Below are positions 8,588 through 19,198 of a DNA stretch of 61,797 nucleotides, one piece after another. The number at the start of each line of letters is the position of its first letter. Positions within the stretch are counted from its first letter, which is position 1. Origin of the DNA: Janibacter hoylei PVAS-1 (GTDB taxonomy: Bacteria > Actinomycetota > Actinomycetes > Actinomycetales > Dermatophilaceae). The translations under genes and the position numbers were made by a program. The notes beneath the pieces are model-generated. The model made no database searches and was not told the origin of the DNA. It worked only from the letters and a program-made list of their open reading frames with translations. The stretch is taken from positions 30-61,826 of the forward strand of contig NZ_ALWX01000006.1 of NCBI RefSeq assembly GCF_000297495.1. The letters run 5' to 3'.

Positions 8588-9838
8588 TCAGCCGATGAAG
8601 CGGAAGAGCGGGCTCGTTGGGTCGACCCGCTCGATGACCAGCGGGGAGGCCTCCATCCGGGCGAGGAGGGGGACCAGGTCGTCGGGGTGGCCGAGCTCGA
8701 GACCCACGAGCGCCGGCCCGGTCTCCCGGTTGCTCCGCTTGACGTACTCGAAGTAGGCGATGTCGTCGTCGGGCCCGAGCACCTCGTCGAGGAAGCGGCG
8801 CAGCGCGCCCGGCTCCTGGGGGAAGGTGACGAGGAAGTAGTGCTTGCGGCCCTCGTGGATCAGCGCCTTCTCGACGATCTCCGCGTACCGGGAGACGTCG
8901 TTGTTGCCGCCCGAGACGACCGCGACGACGGTCGACCCGGGCTCGATCCGCAGGTCCGGCAGGACGGTCGTGGCGAGGGCGCCGGCGGGCTCGGCGATGA
9001 TCCCGTCCGCCTGGTACATCGCGAGCATCTCGACGCACAGGGCGCCCTCGGAGACCGAGGTGAGGTGGGTGCCGGTCGCCGCGACGGCCGCGTGGGTGAG
9101 GTCTCCGACGCGGCGGACCGCAGCCCCGTCGACGAAGGGGGAGACCTCCTCCAGGTCGACCGGCCGGCCGGCGGCGAGGGCTGCCGCCATCGACGCGGCA
9201 CCCTCGGGCTCCACCCCGACGAGGCGGGTGGTCGAGGCGTGGGCGGCCAGCCACGTCGCCATCCCGCCGAGGAGCCCGCCGCCGCCGACGGGCACCGTGA
9301 CGAGGTCGGGGACCCGCCCCAGCTGCGCGACGATCTCGTTCGCGACGGTGCCCTGACCGGCCATCGTGTCGAGGGCGTCGAAGGCGGGGACGACCACGGC
9401 CCCGGTGTGGGCCGCGTCCTGCGCGGCCGCGGTCGCCGCGTCGTCGTACACCTCGCCGGTGACGATGACCTCGACGAGGTCGCCCCCGAGGGCCGCGACA
9501 CGGTCACGCTTCTGCCGAGGGGTGTTGCGCGGCAGGTAGATCCGCGCCCCGACGCCCAAGCGCTGACCGGCGAAGGCGACGCCCTGGGCGTGGTTGCCCG
9601 CGGAGGCGGCGACGACTCCCTTCGCCCGCTCCTCGTCGCTCAGGCCGGCGATGAAGTTGAAGGCTCCGCGCAACTTGTAGGAGCGGACCGGCTGGAGGTC
9701 CTCGCGCTTGAGCCAGACCTCGGCCCCGGTCGCGGCGGAGAGGCGGTCGCTGCGGTGCAGCGGGGTGGGGGGCAGCACGTCGGCGAACACCCGGGCGGCG
9801 GCATCGACGGCGGCTGCGGTGAGGAGGGGAGCGGTCAC
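8588..9838 (-). CDS. ilvA: Threonine ammonia-lyase
   Basis: PLP enzyme that converts threonine to 2-oxobutyrate, the first step towards isoleucine, in the cytoplasm. Residues 1-320 form the fold-type II catalytic domain with the PLP lysine in SYKLRGAFNF, the substrate loop SAGNHAQG and the phosphate-binding loop GGGGLLGG. The last about 90 residues (KHYFLVTFPQEPGALRRFL onwards) are a single ACT-like regulatory domain, consistent with the biosynthetic, isoleucine-sensitive short type. The length of 416 residues is usual. It is transcribed alone, with no coupled neighbour. Confidence 0.94.
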   Translation of the reverse strand: MTAPLLTAAAVDAAARVFADVLPPTPLHRSDRLSAATGAEVWLKREDLQPVRSYKLRGAFNFIAGLSDEERAKGVVAASAGNHAQGVAFAGQRLGVGARIYLPRNTPRQKRDRVAALGGDLVEVIVTGEVYDDAATAAAQDAAHTGAVVVPAFDALDTMAGQGTVANEIVAQLGRVPDLVTVPVGGGGLLGGMATWLAAHASTTRLVGVEPEGAASMAAALAAGRPVDLEEVSPFVDGAAVRRVGDLTHAAVAATGTHLTSVSEGALCVEMLAMYQADGIIAEPAGALATTVLPDLRIEPGSTVVAVVSGGNNDVSRYAEIVEKALIHEGRKHYFLVTFPQEPGALRRFLDEVLGPDDDIAYFEYVKRSNRETGPALVGLELGHPDDLVPLLARMEASPLVIERVDPTSPLFRFIG

Positions 9839-9880
9839 GACCCCACGGTAGACCTGCTCGCTCCGCCGCCCCCACCCCGC

Positions 9881-10255
9881 TCAGAGGAGGTCGAACTCCC
9901 GCAGCTCGTCCTCGGTCATCAGGCGCGAGCGGATGAGGAAGCGCACGCCCTCGGGCGCCTCGACCGAGAAGCCGGACCCGCGCCCCGGGACGACGTCGAC
10001 CGTGAGGTGGGTGTGCTTCCAGTACTCGTACTGCGACACGCTCATCCAGAACTCGATCGGTGTGAAGCCCTCGCCGGTCAGGGTGCCGAGGTTGATGTCG
10101 GCCTGGCTGGTGATGAAGTCCCCCGCCGGGTAGCACATCGGCGACGACCCGTCGCAGCAGCCGCCGCTCTGGTGGAACATCAGCGGGCCGTGGCGCTGCT
10201 CGAGCTTCGCGAGCAGCGCTGCTGCCTCGTCGGTGAGGTCGACGCGTGCACCCAT
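9881..10255 (-). CDS. DUF779 protein, aldehyde dehydrogenase partner
   Basis: Protein of 124 residues with the DUF779 hallmarks: GPLMFHQSGGCCDGSSPMC near residues 24-42 and a C-terminal segment PGRGSGFSVEAPEGVRF. The three clustered cysteines could bind a metal, but this is inference. DUF779 genes are regularly found directly after acetaldehyde-type dehydrogenases in actinobacteria, as here, 29 bases after the dehydrogenase stop. The start at 10255 gives the family N-terminus. The molecular role is not established. Confidence 0.88.
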   Translation of the reverse strand: MGARVDLTDEAAALLAKLEQRHGPLMFHQSGGCCDGSSPMCYPAGDFITSQADINLGTLTGEGFTPIEFWMSVSQYEYWKHTHLTVDVVPGRGSGFSVEAPEGVRFLIRSRLMTEDELREFDLL

Positions 10256-10284
10256 GGCGGGGGACTCCCTTCGGTCGGGCTCGA

Positions 10285-11808
10285 TCAGAAGAAGCCGAGC
10301 TTGTTCTGGTCGTAGCTGACGAGCAGGTTCTTGGTCTGCTGGTAGTGCTCGAGCATCATCTTGTGGTTTTCGCGGCCGATGCCCGACTGCTTGTACCCGC
10401 CGAAGGCCGCGTGGGCCGGGTACTGGTGGTAGCAGTTGGTCCACACGCGACCGGCCTGGATCCCGCGCCCCATGGCGAAGGTCGTGTGCGCGCTGCGGGA
10501 CCAGACGCCGGCGCCGAGGCCGTAGAGGGTGTCGTTGGCGATCTGCAGCGCCTCGTCCTCGTCGGCGAAGGAGGTCAGCGAGACGACCGGTCCGAAGATC
10601 TCCTCCTGGAAGATCCGCATCGAGTTCTTGCCCTCGAAGACCGTCGGCGCGATGTAGTAGCCGCCGGACAGGTCGCCGCCGAGGTCGACCGACTCGCCAC
10701 CGGTGAGCACCTTGGCGCCCTCCTCGCGGCCGATCGCCAGGTAGCTCTTGATCTTCTCGAACTGGTCGTTGCTCGCCTGGGCGCCCATCGTCGTCTCGGT
10801 GTCGAGCGGGTTGCCCTGCGTGATCGCCTCGACGCGCTTGACGGCGTCGCCGACGAACTGCTCGTACATGCCCTGCTGCACGAGCGCGCGGGAGGGGCAG
10901 GTGCAGATCTCGCCCTGGTTGAGGGCGAACATCGTGAAGCCCTCGAGCGCCTTGTCGTAGAAGGCGTCCTGCGCGGCCGCGACGTCGTCGAAGAAGACGT
11001 TGGGCGACTTGCCGCCGAGCTCGAGGGTGACGGGGATGATGTTCTGGCTGGCGTACTGCATGATCAGCCGGCCGGTGGTCGTCTCGCCGGTGAAGGCGAT
11101 CTTGGCGATGCGGGGACTGGAGGCGAGCGGCTTGCCGGCCTCGACGCCGAAGCCGTTGACGACGTTGAGCACGCCCGGGGGCAGCAGGTCGGCGATGAGC
11201 TCGACGACCTTGAGGATCGACCACGGGGTCTGCTCGGCCGGCTTGAGGACGATGCAGTTGCCGGCGGCCAGCGCCGGAGCGATCTTCCACACGCCCATGA
11301 GGATCGGGAAGTTCCACGGGATGATCTGGCCGACGACGCCGAGAGGCTCGTGGAAGTGGTACGCCATCGTGTTGTGGTCGATCTCCGAGATGCTGCCTTC
11401 CTGGGCACGGATCGCGCCGGCGAAGTAGCGGAAGTGGTCGACCGCGAGCGGGATGTCGGCGGCGAGCGTCTCGCGCACGGCCTTGCCGTTGTCCCAGGTC
11501 TCGATGACCGCGATGTCCTCGAGGTTGGCCTCGATGGTGTCGGCGATCTTGAGCAGGATGTTGGAGCGGTCGGTGGTCGAGGTGCGGCCCCACGCGTCCT
11601 TGGCGGCGTGCGCGGCGTCCAGCGCCTTGTCGATGTCCTCGGCGGTGCTACGGGCGACCCGGGTGAAGACCTGACCGGTCACCGGGGTGATGTTGTCGAA
11701 GTACTCGCCGTTCACGGGGGCGACCCACTCGCCACCGATGAAGTTGTCGTACTGCTCCTTGACCTCGATGGTCGAGTCCGAGCTGCCGGGCGGGCTGTAG
11801 ACGGCCAT
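10285..11808 (-). CDS. NAD-dependent aldehyde dehydrogenase
   Basis: Cytoplasmic enzyme of 507 residues that oxidises aldehydes, probably acetaldehyde, to acids. It shows the cofactor region [19 protein letters not shown], the catalytic Glu in [10 protein letters not shown] and the catalytic Cys in [11 protein letters not shown]. The close match of the N-terminus ([16 protein letters not shown]) to the ExaC/AldA group and the DUF779 neighbour support an alcohol-oxidation role. A GGAGG ribosome site precedes the ATG. It probably forms a two-gene unit with the DUF779 gene. The GAF-type regulator two genes upstream resembles known activators of such dehydrogenases. Confidence 0.93.
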   Translation of the reverse strand: MAVYSPPGSSDSTIEVKEQYDNFIGGEWVAPVNGEYFDNITPVTGQVFTRVARSTAEDIDKALDAAHAAKDAWGRTSTTDRSNILLKIADTIEANLEDIAVIETWDNGKAVRETLAADIPLAVDHFRYFAGAIRAQEGSISEIDHNTMAYHFHEPLGVVGQIIPWNFPILMGVWKIAPALAAGNCIVLKPAEQTPWSILKVVELIADLLPPGVLNVVNGFGVEAGKPLASSPRIAKIAFTGETTTGRLIMQYASQNIIPVTLELGGKSPNVFFDDVAAAQDAFYDKALEGFTMFALNQGEICTCPSRALVQQGMYEQFVGDAVKRVEAITQGNPLDTETTMGAQASNDQFEKIKSYLAIGREEGAKVLTGGESVDLGGDLSGGYYIAPTVFEGKNSMRIFQEEIFGPVVSLTSFADEDEALQIANDTLYGLGAGVWSRSAHTTFAMGRGIQAGRVWTNCYHQYPAHAAFGGYKQSGIGRENHKMMLEHYQQTKNLLVSYDQNKLGFF

Positions 11809-11902
11809 GTCTGCCTCCTGGGGTCAATCGACGACGCACCGTTGCGAAGTCGTCCTGGGCCGACCGTAGGACGAGGAAGGTTGGCCAAAGGTTGGTCGGT
11901 CG

Positions 11903-13555
<1,653 letters not shown>

Positions 13556-13572
13556 GGCCCGACGCTACCGCC

Positions 13573-14781
13573 CTACCGCAGCACCGCCGCCAGCCGCGCG
13601 GTCAGCGGTGCCCGGGCCGGGTGGCGCCCATCGCCCAGCTCGTCGAGTGCCCGCTGCAGCACCTCGGTGTCGGCGACGACCTCGCTGTAGGCGAGGACCG
13701 CCGAGGGGTCGGGGTCGGTGAGCAGGCACTCGCGGACGGCGACCGCGAGGTACTCCGCGGTCTCGGTGAGCAGGGGTGAGCTGGTCCCGGGGACGAGGTC
13801 GCCGCCGTAGGCGTCGACGGCGGAGCGGGCATCGCCGCGCCGCACCGCTGCTCGCACCGCGTCGACGTCGCTGACCACCGGCAGGTCGAGTCGGTAGGGG
13901 CGCGATGCGAGCCGGCCGCCGAGGGCCGAGCGCAGGTGGCTGACCTCCGACTTCAGGGTGCTCGTCGAGACCCGCTCGTCGCCGTAGAGGTGGGCGTGCA
14001 GCTCGCCGAGCGAGAGCCCGTCGGGGTGCAGCGCGAGGATCGCGAGGATCTCGACCTGGCGTCGGGTGAGGAGCAGCCGTGACCCGTCGAGGTGGACCTC
14101 GCTCGCGCCGAGCAGCCGCAGGTGCAGCCCCTGGTGGGCGGGCAGGGTCAGCGTCGACGCGAGCGACGACGCGGGGATCGCCGTCTCGAGGAGACGCGCC
14201 AGCGCCTGGGCGGTGGCGGCGCCGATGGGGTGGCTGCGGTCCCACGTCGTCGACAGGTCGAGCACCCCGAGCTGGGCACCGGTCACCGGGTCGTGGACGG
14301 GCGCGGCCCAGCAGGCCCAGCTGTGCACGATCGGGGCGTAGTGCTCGGCGGCGAAGACGGTCGAGACGGCGTCGGTGCGCAGGGCGAGGTTGAGCGCATT
14401 GGTCCCCACGCTGCCCTCGTCCCACCGGCCGCCGGCGACGAAGTTGACCTGCTCGGCGGCGCTGCGCATGACCCGCCCGCCGTAGGTCCACAGGATGCGG
14501 GTCTGCGGGTCGGTGACCGCGACGACGAGGTCACCGTCCTCCGCGGCGGACCGCAGCGCGCCCTCGAGGCGGTTGACGGCGGCCGACAGCGGTGACTCCG
14601 CGAAGAGGGTGGCGGTCTCCCCTTCGTCCGCCAGTGGCGCGGCCTCGACGGTCGCCGGCAGGTGCTCGGCGGACCGCTCCCACGACGAGAGGATCTCGGG
14701 GCGCACCTGCTCGGGGGCACTCCCCTCGCGCCAGTGCTCCCAGGCGCGCTGCAGCGTGCGCTGTCGGCCGGACTCCGCCAT
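13573..14781 (-). CDS. GAF-domain transcriptional regulator with winged helix
   Basis: Regulator of 402 residues. The N-terminal part (RPEILSSWERSAEHLP) and a GAF domain (about residues 60-200, with GGRWDEGSVGTNALNLALRT) are those of AcoR-like sensors. Instead of the AAA+ and Fis domains there is an OmpR/SARP-type winged helix (about 235-310, LTRRQVEILAILALHPDGLS). This architecture is commonly found with DUF779-linked aldehyde dehydrogenases in actinobacteria, so it may activate that pair. The ATG at 14781 has a GAGG ribosome site; a more upstream frame start is encoded by repeat DNA and is rejected. The gene is divergent from the transglutaminase-like gene. Confidence 0.82.
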   Translation of the reverse strand: MAESGRQRTLQRAWEHWREGSAPEQVRPEILSSWERSAEHLPATVEAAPLADEGETATLFAESPLSAAVNRLEGALRSAAEDGDLVVAVTDPQTRILWTYGGRVMRSAAEQVNFVAGGRWDEGSVGTNALNLALRTDAVSTVFAAEHYAPIVHSWACWAAPVHDPVTGAQLGVLDLSTTWDRSHPIGAATAQALARLLETAIPASSLASTLTLPAHQGLHLRLLGASEVHLDGSRLLLTRRQVEILAILALHPDGLSLGELHAHLYGDERVSTSTLKSEVSHLRSALGGRLASRPYRLDLPVVSDVDAVRAAVRRGDARSAVDAYGGDLVPGTSSPLLTETAEYLAVAVRECLLTDPDPSAVLAYSEVVADTEVLQRALDELGDGRHPARAPLTARLAAVLR

Positions 14782-14826
14782 CGGCCACCTCCTCGTGGTC
14801 GCCGCCAGCGTAGAGCGCGGGCTGCG

Positions 14827-14876
14827 CATCTGCCTAGGAGAGGCGCAGGCCCCGCCGTATTTCCCTAGGGAAATCA
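14827..14876. repeat. Pair of CCTAGG palindromes, 31 bp apart
   Basis: A degenerate copy CATCTGCCTAGGAGAGGCG (14827-14845) and a perfect palindrome ATTTCCCTAGGGAAAT (14859-14874). The CCTAGG centres are 31 bp apart, as in the other arrays. They sit between two divergent genes, in what must be promoter DNA. Confidence 0.9.
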
Positions 14877-14942
14877 CCGAACCACACCCGACCGCACCTC
14901 GTCGCTTTGACGTGGGGGCCTCGCGCGCTGTCCCATGGACCT

Positions 14943-15797
14943 ATGACCGACCTCGCGATCGTCGACGCCGCTGCCACCCCGCTCCAGGCCCGGGTCGGCA
15001 CCAAGTTCGCCTACAGCACGACGGGGGTCCGCGAGGCGCTGCTGTCCTTCGCGGTCTCCAACGCCCACGACATCCTCGAGGAGGAGATCCTCATTCACGC
15101 CGGCGGGCGTGAGGTGCAGGCGCGTGAGCTCGCGGGCAACCACGGCACCCGGCTCCACCTCGTCGAGGGCGTCGGCGACGGGTGGCTCGAGGTGACCTAC
15201 TCCGCACTCGTCGACATCACCCGGCCGACCGGCGACCAGGTGGGACGCGAGATCGACTTCGACCGGTGGGTCTTCACCCGGCCGAGCCGCTACGCCGAGT
15301 CGGACCGCCTGGCGCCCATGGCTGCTCGGCTCTTCCCGACCCAGACGGGCGTGGAGCGGGTCGAGGCCGTCGGCGAGTGGGTCAACACGCACATGGCCTA
15401 CATCTCCGGCTCCAGCCGGGGAACCGACGGCGCGGTCGACTCGATCCTCCAGGCGTCGGGGGTCTGCCGCGACTTCGCGCACGTCGTCGTCGCGCTGCTG
15501 CGTGCGCTGGGGACGCCGGCGCGCCTGGTCTCGGTCTACGCGCCCGGTCTTCAGCCGATGGACTTCCACGCCGTCGCCGAGGCCTGGGTCGACGACGCCT
15601 GGCACATCGTCGACGCGACGCGGCTGGCGCCACGCGAGTCGATGATCCGCATCGCCACCGGCCGCGATGCGGCCGACACCGCCTTCCTCACCACCCGCGG
15701 CGGGCGCATGACCTTCAACCGGCAGGTCGTCACGGCCACGCTCACCGAGGGCACCCTCCCGCAGGAGGACCCCTCCGCGCTCGTGCGTCTGCCCTGA
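14943..15797 (+). CDS. Transglutaminase-like domain protein
   Basis: Protein of 284 residues with an N-terminal beta-rich domain (about 1-130) and a transglutaminase-like domain. The catalytic triad is visible as Cys175 (GVCRDFAHV), His209 (DFHAVAEAW) and Asp224 (IVDATRLAP). No signal peptide is seen, so it should act in the cytoplasm, probably as a protease-like or amidase-like enzyme; the substrate is unknown. The ATG at 14943 is preferred over an in-frame ATG at 14907, whose extra residues are not family-like. Confidence 0.85.
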   Translation: MTDLAIVDAAATPLQARVGTKFAYSTTGVREALLSFAVSNAHDILEEEILIHAGGREVQARELAGNHGTRLHLVEGVGDGWLEVTYSALVDITRPTGDQVGREIDFDRWVFTRPSRYAESDRLAPMAARLFPTQTGVERVEAVGEWVNTHMAYISGSSRGTDGAVDSILQASGVCRDFAHVVVALLRALGTPARLVSVYAPGLQPMDFHAVAEAWVDDAWHIVDATRLAPRESMIRIATGRDAADTAFLTTRGGRMTFNRQVVTATLTEGTLPQEDPSALVRLP

Positions 15798-15831
15798 GGA
15801 CGGCTGTCCCATGCTCGTCTAGGTTTGGGGC

Positions 15832-17937
15832 ATGTCACTCCGCAGACGGCCCACGGCCGTGCCCCGCCTCATCGCGGGCGTCGTCATCGTGCTCTGGTTT
15901 GTCGTGGCCGGCGTCGGTGGCCCGCTCGTGGGGCAGCTGAGCAGCGTGCAGGACAACGACCAGGCGTCCTTCCTGCCCGCCGACGCCGAGTCGACGCAGG
16001 TGAGCGCGCGGCTCGGTGACTTCGGCGCCGACGCGACCTTGCCCCTCCTGCTCGTCGTCGAGGACGACGGCGGCATCGACCGGTCGACGATCGGCCTGCT
16101 GCAGGGCTGGGCCGAGCGGTTGCCCGACCAGCAGGTCGACAGCGTGCCCGGCACGCTGGGTGACCTGCTCGCGTCCGACACCGTGCCGGTGATCCCCGCT
16201 GACGACGGGGCGGCCGTCCTCGTCCCGATCGAGCTCGACGCCGCCGAGGTCGAGGAGCGTGTCGACGGCGAGGCGATCTCGACACGCGTCGTCGACGCAC
16301 TTCGCGGTGACCTTGCTCCCGACGTGACCGGAGAGGTCTCCGTGACCGGACCGGCCGGCTTCACCGCTGACCTCGGTGAGGCCTTCGCGGGCATCGACGG
16401 GATCCTCCTGCTCGTCGCGCTCGCCGTCGTCCTCGTCATCCTCGTGCTCGTCTATCGCAGTCCGGTCCTCCCCTTCGCCGTGCTCGTCACGAGCGTGTGC
16501 GGTCTGGCCCTGGCCGCGCTGGTCATCCACCCGATGGCCGAGGCCGGGTGGATCCAGCTGTCGGGACAGAGCCAGGGCATCCTCTTCATCCTCGTCGTCG
16601 GGGCCGCGACCGACTACGGGCTGCTGCTCGTCGCCCGCTATCGCGAAGAGCTGCACCGGGCCGACCCGCTGCCCGCGCTGCGCGTGGCCTGGCGGCAGAC
16701 GCTCGGCCCGGTCATGGCGAGCGGGCTGACGGTCATCGCCGGCCTGCTCTGCCTGCTGTTGTCGGACCTGGGCAACATCTCGGGTCTCGGGCCGGTCGGC
16801 GCCCTCGGCATCGTCGGGGCCATGGTGGCCGCGCTCACCCTGCTGCCTGCGGTGCTGGCGCTGCTGGGGCGCGTCGCTTTCTGGCCCTCCCCGCCCCGCC
16901 GCGACGACGCGCCGCGGCACCGCCTCTGGCAGGGCGTCGCCGACCGTGTCACCCGACGGCCGCGCCGCACGTGGGTCGTCACCGCCGCCGCGATGTTCGT
17001 CGCGGCGGGCGCGGCGACGACTTTTGACGCCTCGGGCATCACGCAGGCGCAGTTCTTCACGACCGAGGTCGAGTCGGTGCGTGGGCAGGAGGTCATCGAC
17101 AGGCACTTCGACGGCGGTGACCAGCGGCCGGTCCAGGTGATCGTCCCGGCGTCCGCGACGACCGAGGCGAAGGCGGTGCTCGCCGACCACCCGCAGGTGG
17201 CCGAGCGCGTCGAGGAGTCGGCCGAGCGGGGCGGCTCCGACGCCCTGCTGAGCGCGCCGCTCACCGTGGGTTCCGAGTCCGACGAGGCGCGCGAGGTCGT
17301 GCTCGAGCTGCGTGACGAGGTGCGTGCCGTGAGCCCCGAGGCCCTCGTCGGCGGGGCGACGGCCACGAGCGTCGACACCGACGCCGCGAGCCAGCGCGAC
17401 TACGTCGTCGTCATCCCGGCGATCCTGCTCGTCGTCACGCTCATCCTTGTCGGTCTGCTGCGATCGGTCGCCGCGGCCGCGTTGCTCGTCGTCGTCAACG
17501 TGCTCGGCTTCGCGGCGACGCTTGGGGTCGCCGCGGTGGTCTTCGGCCTGCTCGGGTACCCCGGCGCAGACCCGTCGACCCCTGTCCTCGCCTTCGTCTT
17601 CCTCGTGGCGCTCGCGGTCGACTACTCCATCTTCCTCATGACGCGGGCGCGGGAGGAGTCGCTGCAGGTGGGCACGCGCCGCGGCATCGCCCAGGCGGTC
17701 GCGGTGACCGGCGGGGTCATCACGAGCGCGGGCGTGGTGCTCGCGGCGACCTTCTCGGCGCTGTGGGTCATCCCGCTGCTCTTCCTCGCGCAGATCGCCT
17801 TCATCGTCGCCTTCGGGGTGCTGCTCGACACCATCGTCACGCGCTCGATCCTCGTCCCCTCCCTCGTGGCCGATCTGGGGGACCGCGTTTGGTGGCCGTG
17901 GGCAGGGCGGATCGCGGCCGACGAGCCGCGAGAGTGA
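15832..17937 (+). CDS. MMPL/RND-family transporter
   Basis: Integral membrane protein of 701 residues with the duplicated MMPL layout: one membrane segment (about 12-30), an extracytoplasmic domain (about 35-180), six membrane segments, then a second repeat of the same. Conserved membrane motifs include GAATDYGLLLVARYREEL in the first half and ALAVDYSIFLMTRAREE in the second, where the Asp residues carry protons. The substrate is unknown; family members export lipids or drugs. It stands alone, 34 bases after the transglutaminase-like gene. Confidence 0.9.
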   Translation: MSLRRRPTAVPRLIAGVVIVLWFVVAGVGGPLVGQLSSVQDNDQASFLPADAESTQVSARLGDFGADATLPLLLVVEDDGGIDRSTIGLLQGWAERLPDQQVDSVPGTLGDLLASDTVPVIPADDGAAVLVPIELDAAEVEERVDGEAISTRVVDALRGDLAPDVTGEVSVTGPAGFTADLGEAFAGIDGILLLVALAVVLVILVLVYRSPVLPFAVLVTSVCGLALAALVIHPMAEAGWIQLSGQSQGILFILVVGAATDYGLLLVARYREELHRADPLPALRVAWRQTLGPVMASGLTVIAGLLCLLLSDLGNISGLGPVGALGIVGAMVAALTLLPAVLALLGRVAFWPSPPRRDDAPRHRLWQGVADRVTRRPRRTWVVTAAAMFVAAGAATTFDASGITQAQFFTTEVESVRGQEVIDRHFDGGDQRPVQVIVPASATTEAKAVLADHPQVAERVEESAERGGSDALLSAPLTVGSESDEAREVVLELRDEVRAVSPEALVGGATATSVDTDAASQRDYVVVIPAILLVVTLILVGLLRSVAAAALLVVVNVLGFAATLGVAAVVFGLLGYPGADPSTPVLAFVFLVALAVDYSIFLMTRAREESLQVGTRRGIAQAVAVTGGVITSAGVVLAATFSALWVIPLLFLAQIAFIVAFGVLLDTIVTRSILVPSLVADLGDRVWWPWAGRIAADEPRE

Positions 17938-18039
17938 TCGAGGTGGGTCCCTCGGGCCCACGAGGTGCTCCGCAGCGCCGGTACGGGGGCGGGCTGCTCG
18001 CGGGGTGAGACGCATCTGGTGCACGCCCCACCTCCTGAA

Positions 18040-18055
18040 GTTACTCTGGAGTAAC
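18040..18055. promoter_or_regulatory. Operator-like palindrome upstream of SGNH hydrolase
   Basis: GTTACTCTGGAGTAAC, perfect 7-base arms with a 2-base centre, 44 bases before the SGNH hydrolase start. The base composition stands out from the surrounding GC-rich DNA. It looks like a site for a TetR- or GntR-type repressor, but the regulator is not identified. Confidence 0.6.
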
Positions 18056-18099
18056 CAAGGTCGATCACCGGCGATCGACCCCCTGCCAGGAGGCCTGCC

Positions 18100-19179
18100 A
18101 TGCGTCGCCCTCGAGTCCTGTCCACCCTCGCTGCGACCGCGGCACTCCTCGTCGCAGGTGCCTCAGGGGGTGCGTCTGCTGCCCCGGCGTCCACCGCTGC
18201 AGCGAAGACCCGACCCCACTACGTGACGCTCGGTGACTCCTACTCTGCCGGCAACGGGGCCGGCGCCTACGTGGAGAAGACCTGCTGGCGCTCACCCAAC
18301 AACTACGGCCAGCGGGTGGCGACGCGGCAGGGTGCCACGCACACGACGGCCGCGTGCAGCGGCGGCGTCATCGACGACATCCTCTCCCCGCGTGAGCTCG
18401 GGTCCCCGACGCTGCGGACCCGGACCTACCGCGTCCCGGTGGGTGCGGTCGACGCACGCGCCCAGTGGCTGCGCCAGGCCAAGGCGGACAAGCTGTGCGG
18501 CACGCCGAGCCAGCGCGACTTCTCCTACACCTACTCGATCCGCTCGAGCGCCTCGGCGGGCTCCCTCTTCACCGCCACCGTCCGCTGCCAGCTCGTGGCA
18601 CGCCCGCAGATCGACTCCGTGACGACCTCGACCGATGCGGTCTTCGTGACGATCGGCGGCAACGACCTGGGGTTCACGACGATCGCCACGCAGTGCATGG
18701 CGCTACGGGCGGCGGCCGGCTGCAAGCAGGCCATCGACGCTGCCAATGCCGAGATCGGCACCCTCAAGTCACGCACCAAGACGGTGCTCAAGGCGGTGCA
18801 CGCCCGCTCCGGTGGTCGCGCAGAGGTCTACCTCCTGGGCTACCCGCACCTCATCAACACCCGGAGCCACAAGCTGAGCTCGACCTACGACTTCGGGCAG
18901 GAGCTCGACCGGCTGCAGCGGCGTGGCGACACGGCGCAGCGGGCCGCGATGCTCGAGCTGGACCGATCCACGACCGGGCGGGGCGGCTTCACCTTCGTCG
19001 ACGTCAAGCCGGACTGGGGTGGCTACACCCACGGCATCGACCCGCGTCCCCTCGCCAGCCAGTCCAATGCCTGGCTGGTGCCGATCTTCGGCACCGGTCG
19101 CGAGTTCTCCGAGTGGGTGCACCCCAACGCCGCCGGGTGGGGCGCGAGTGCGCTGGCGCTCTACGCCGCCATGCGCTGA
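18100..19179 (+). CDS. Secreted SGNH/GDSL-family hydrolase
   Basis: Secreted lipase or esterase of 359 residues. A signal peptide covers about residues 1-28 (hydrophobic AATAALLVAGASGGASA). The catalytic Ser47 is in GDSYSAGNG, the oxyanion residues lie in TIGGNDLGFT and the catalytic His341 in SEWVHPN. Six or more cysteines (for example ACSGG, CMALRAAAGCK) suggest disulfides, as in the Streptomyces-type SGNH lipases. A perfect AGGAGG ribosome site precedes the ATG. The operator-like dyad upstream suggests control by a repressor. Confidence 0.9.
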   Translation: MRRPRVLSTLAATAALLVAGASGGASAAPASTAAAKTRPHYVTLGDSYSAGNGAGAYVEKTCWRSPNNYGQRVATRQGATHTTAACSGGVIDDILSPRELGSPTLRTRTYRVPVGAVDARAQWLRQAKADKLCGTPSQRDFSYTYSIRSSASAGSLFTATVRCQLVARPQIDSVTTSTDAVFVTIGGNDLGFTTIATQCMALRAAAGCKQAIDAANAEIGTLKSRTKTVLKAVHARSGGRAEVYLLGYPHLINTRSHKLSSTYDFGQELDRLQRRGDTAQRAAMLELDRSTTGRGGFTFVDVKPDWGGYTHGIDPRPLASQSNAWLVPIFGTGREFSEWVHPNAAGWGASALALYAAMR

Positions 19180-19198
19180 GCCACCCGGCGCCGGCAGA

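Noticed and set aside
14782-14877. N-terminal extension of the GAF regulator to 14877
   Set aside because: The extra codons are translated from the CCTAGG repeat region, and a good ribosome site supports the start at 14781.
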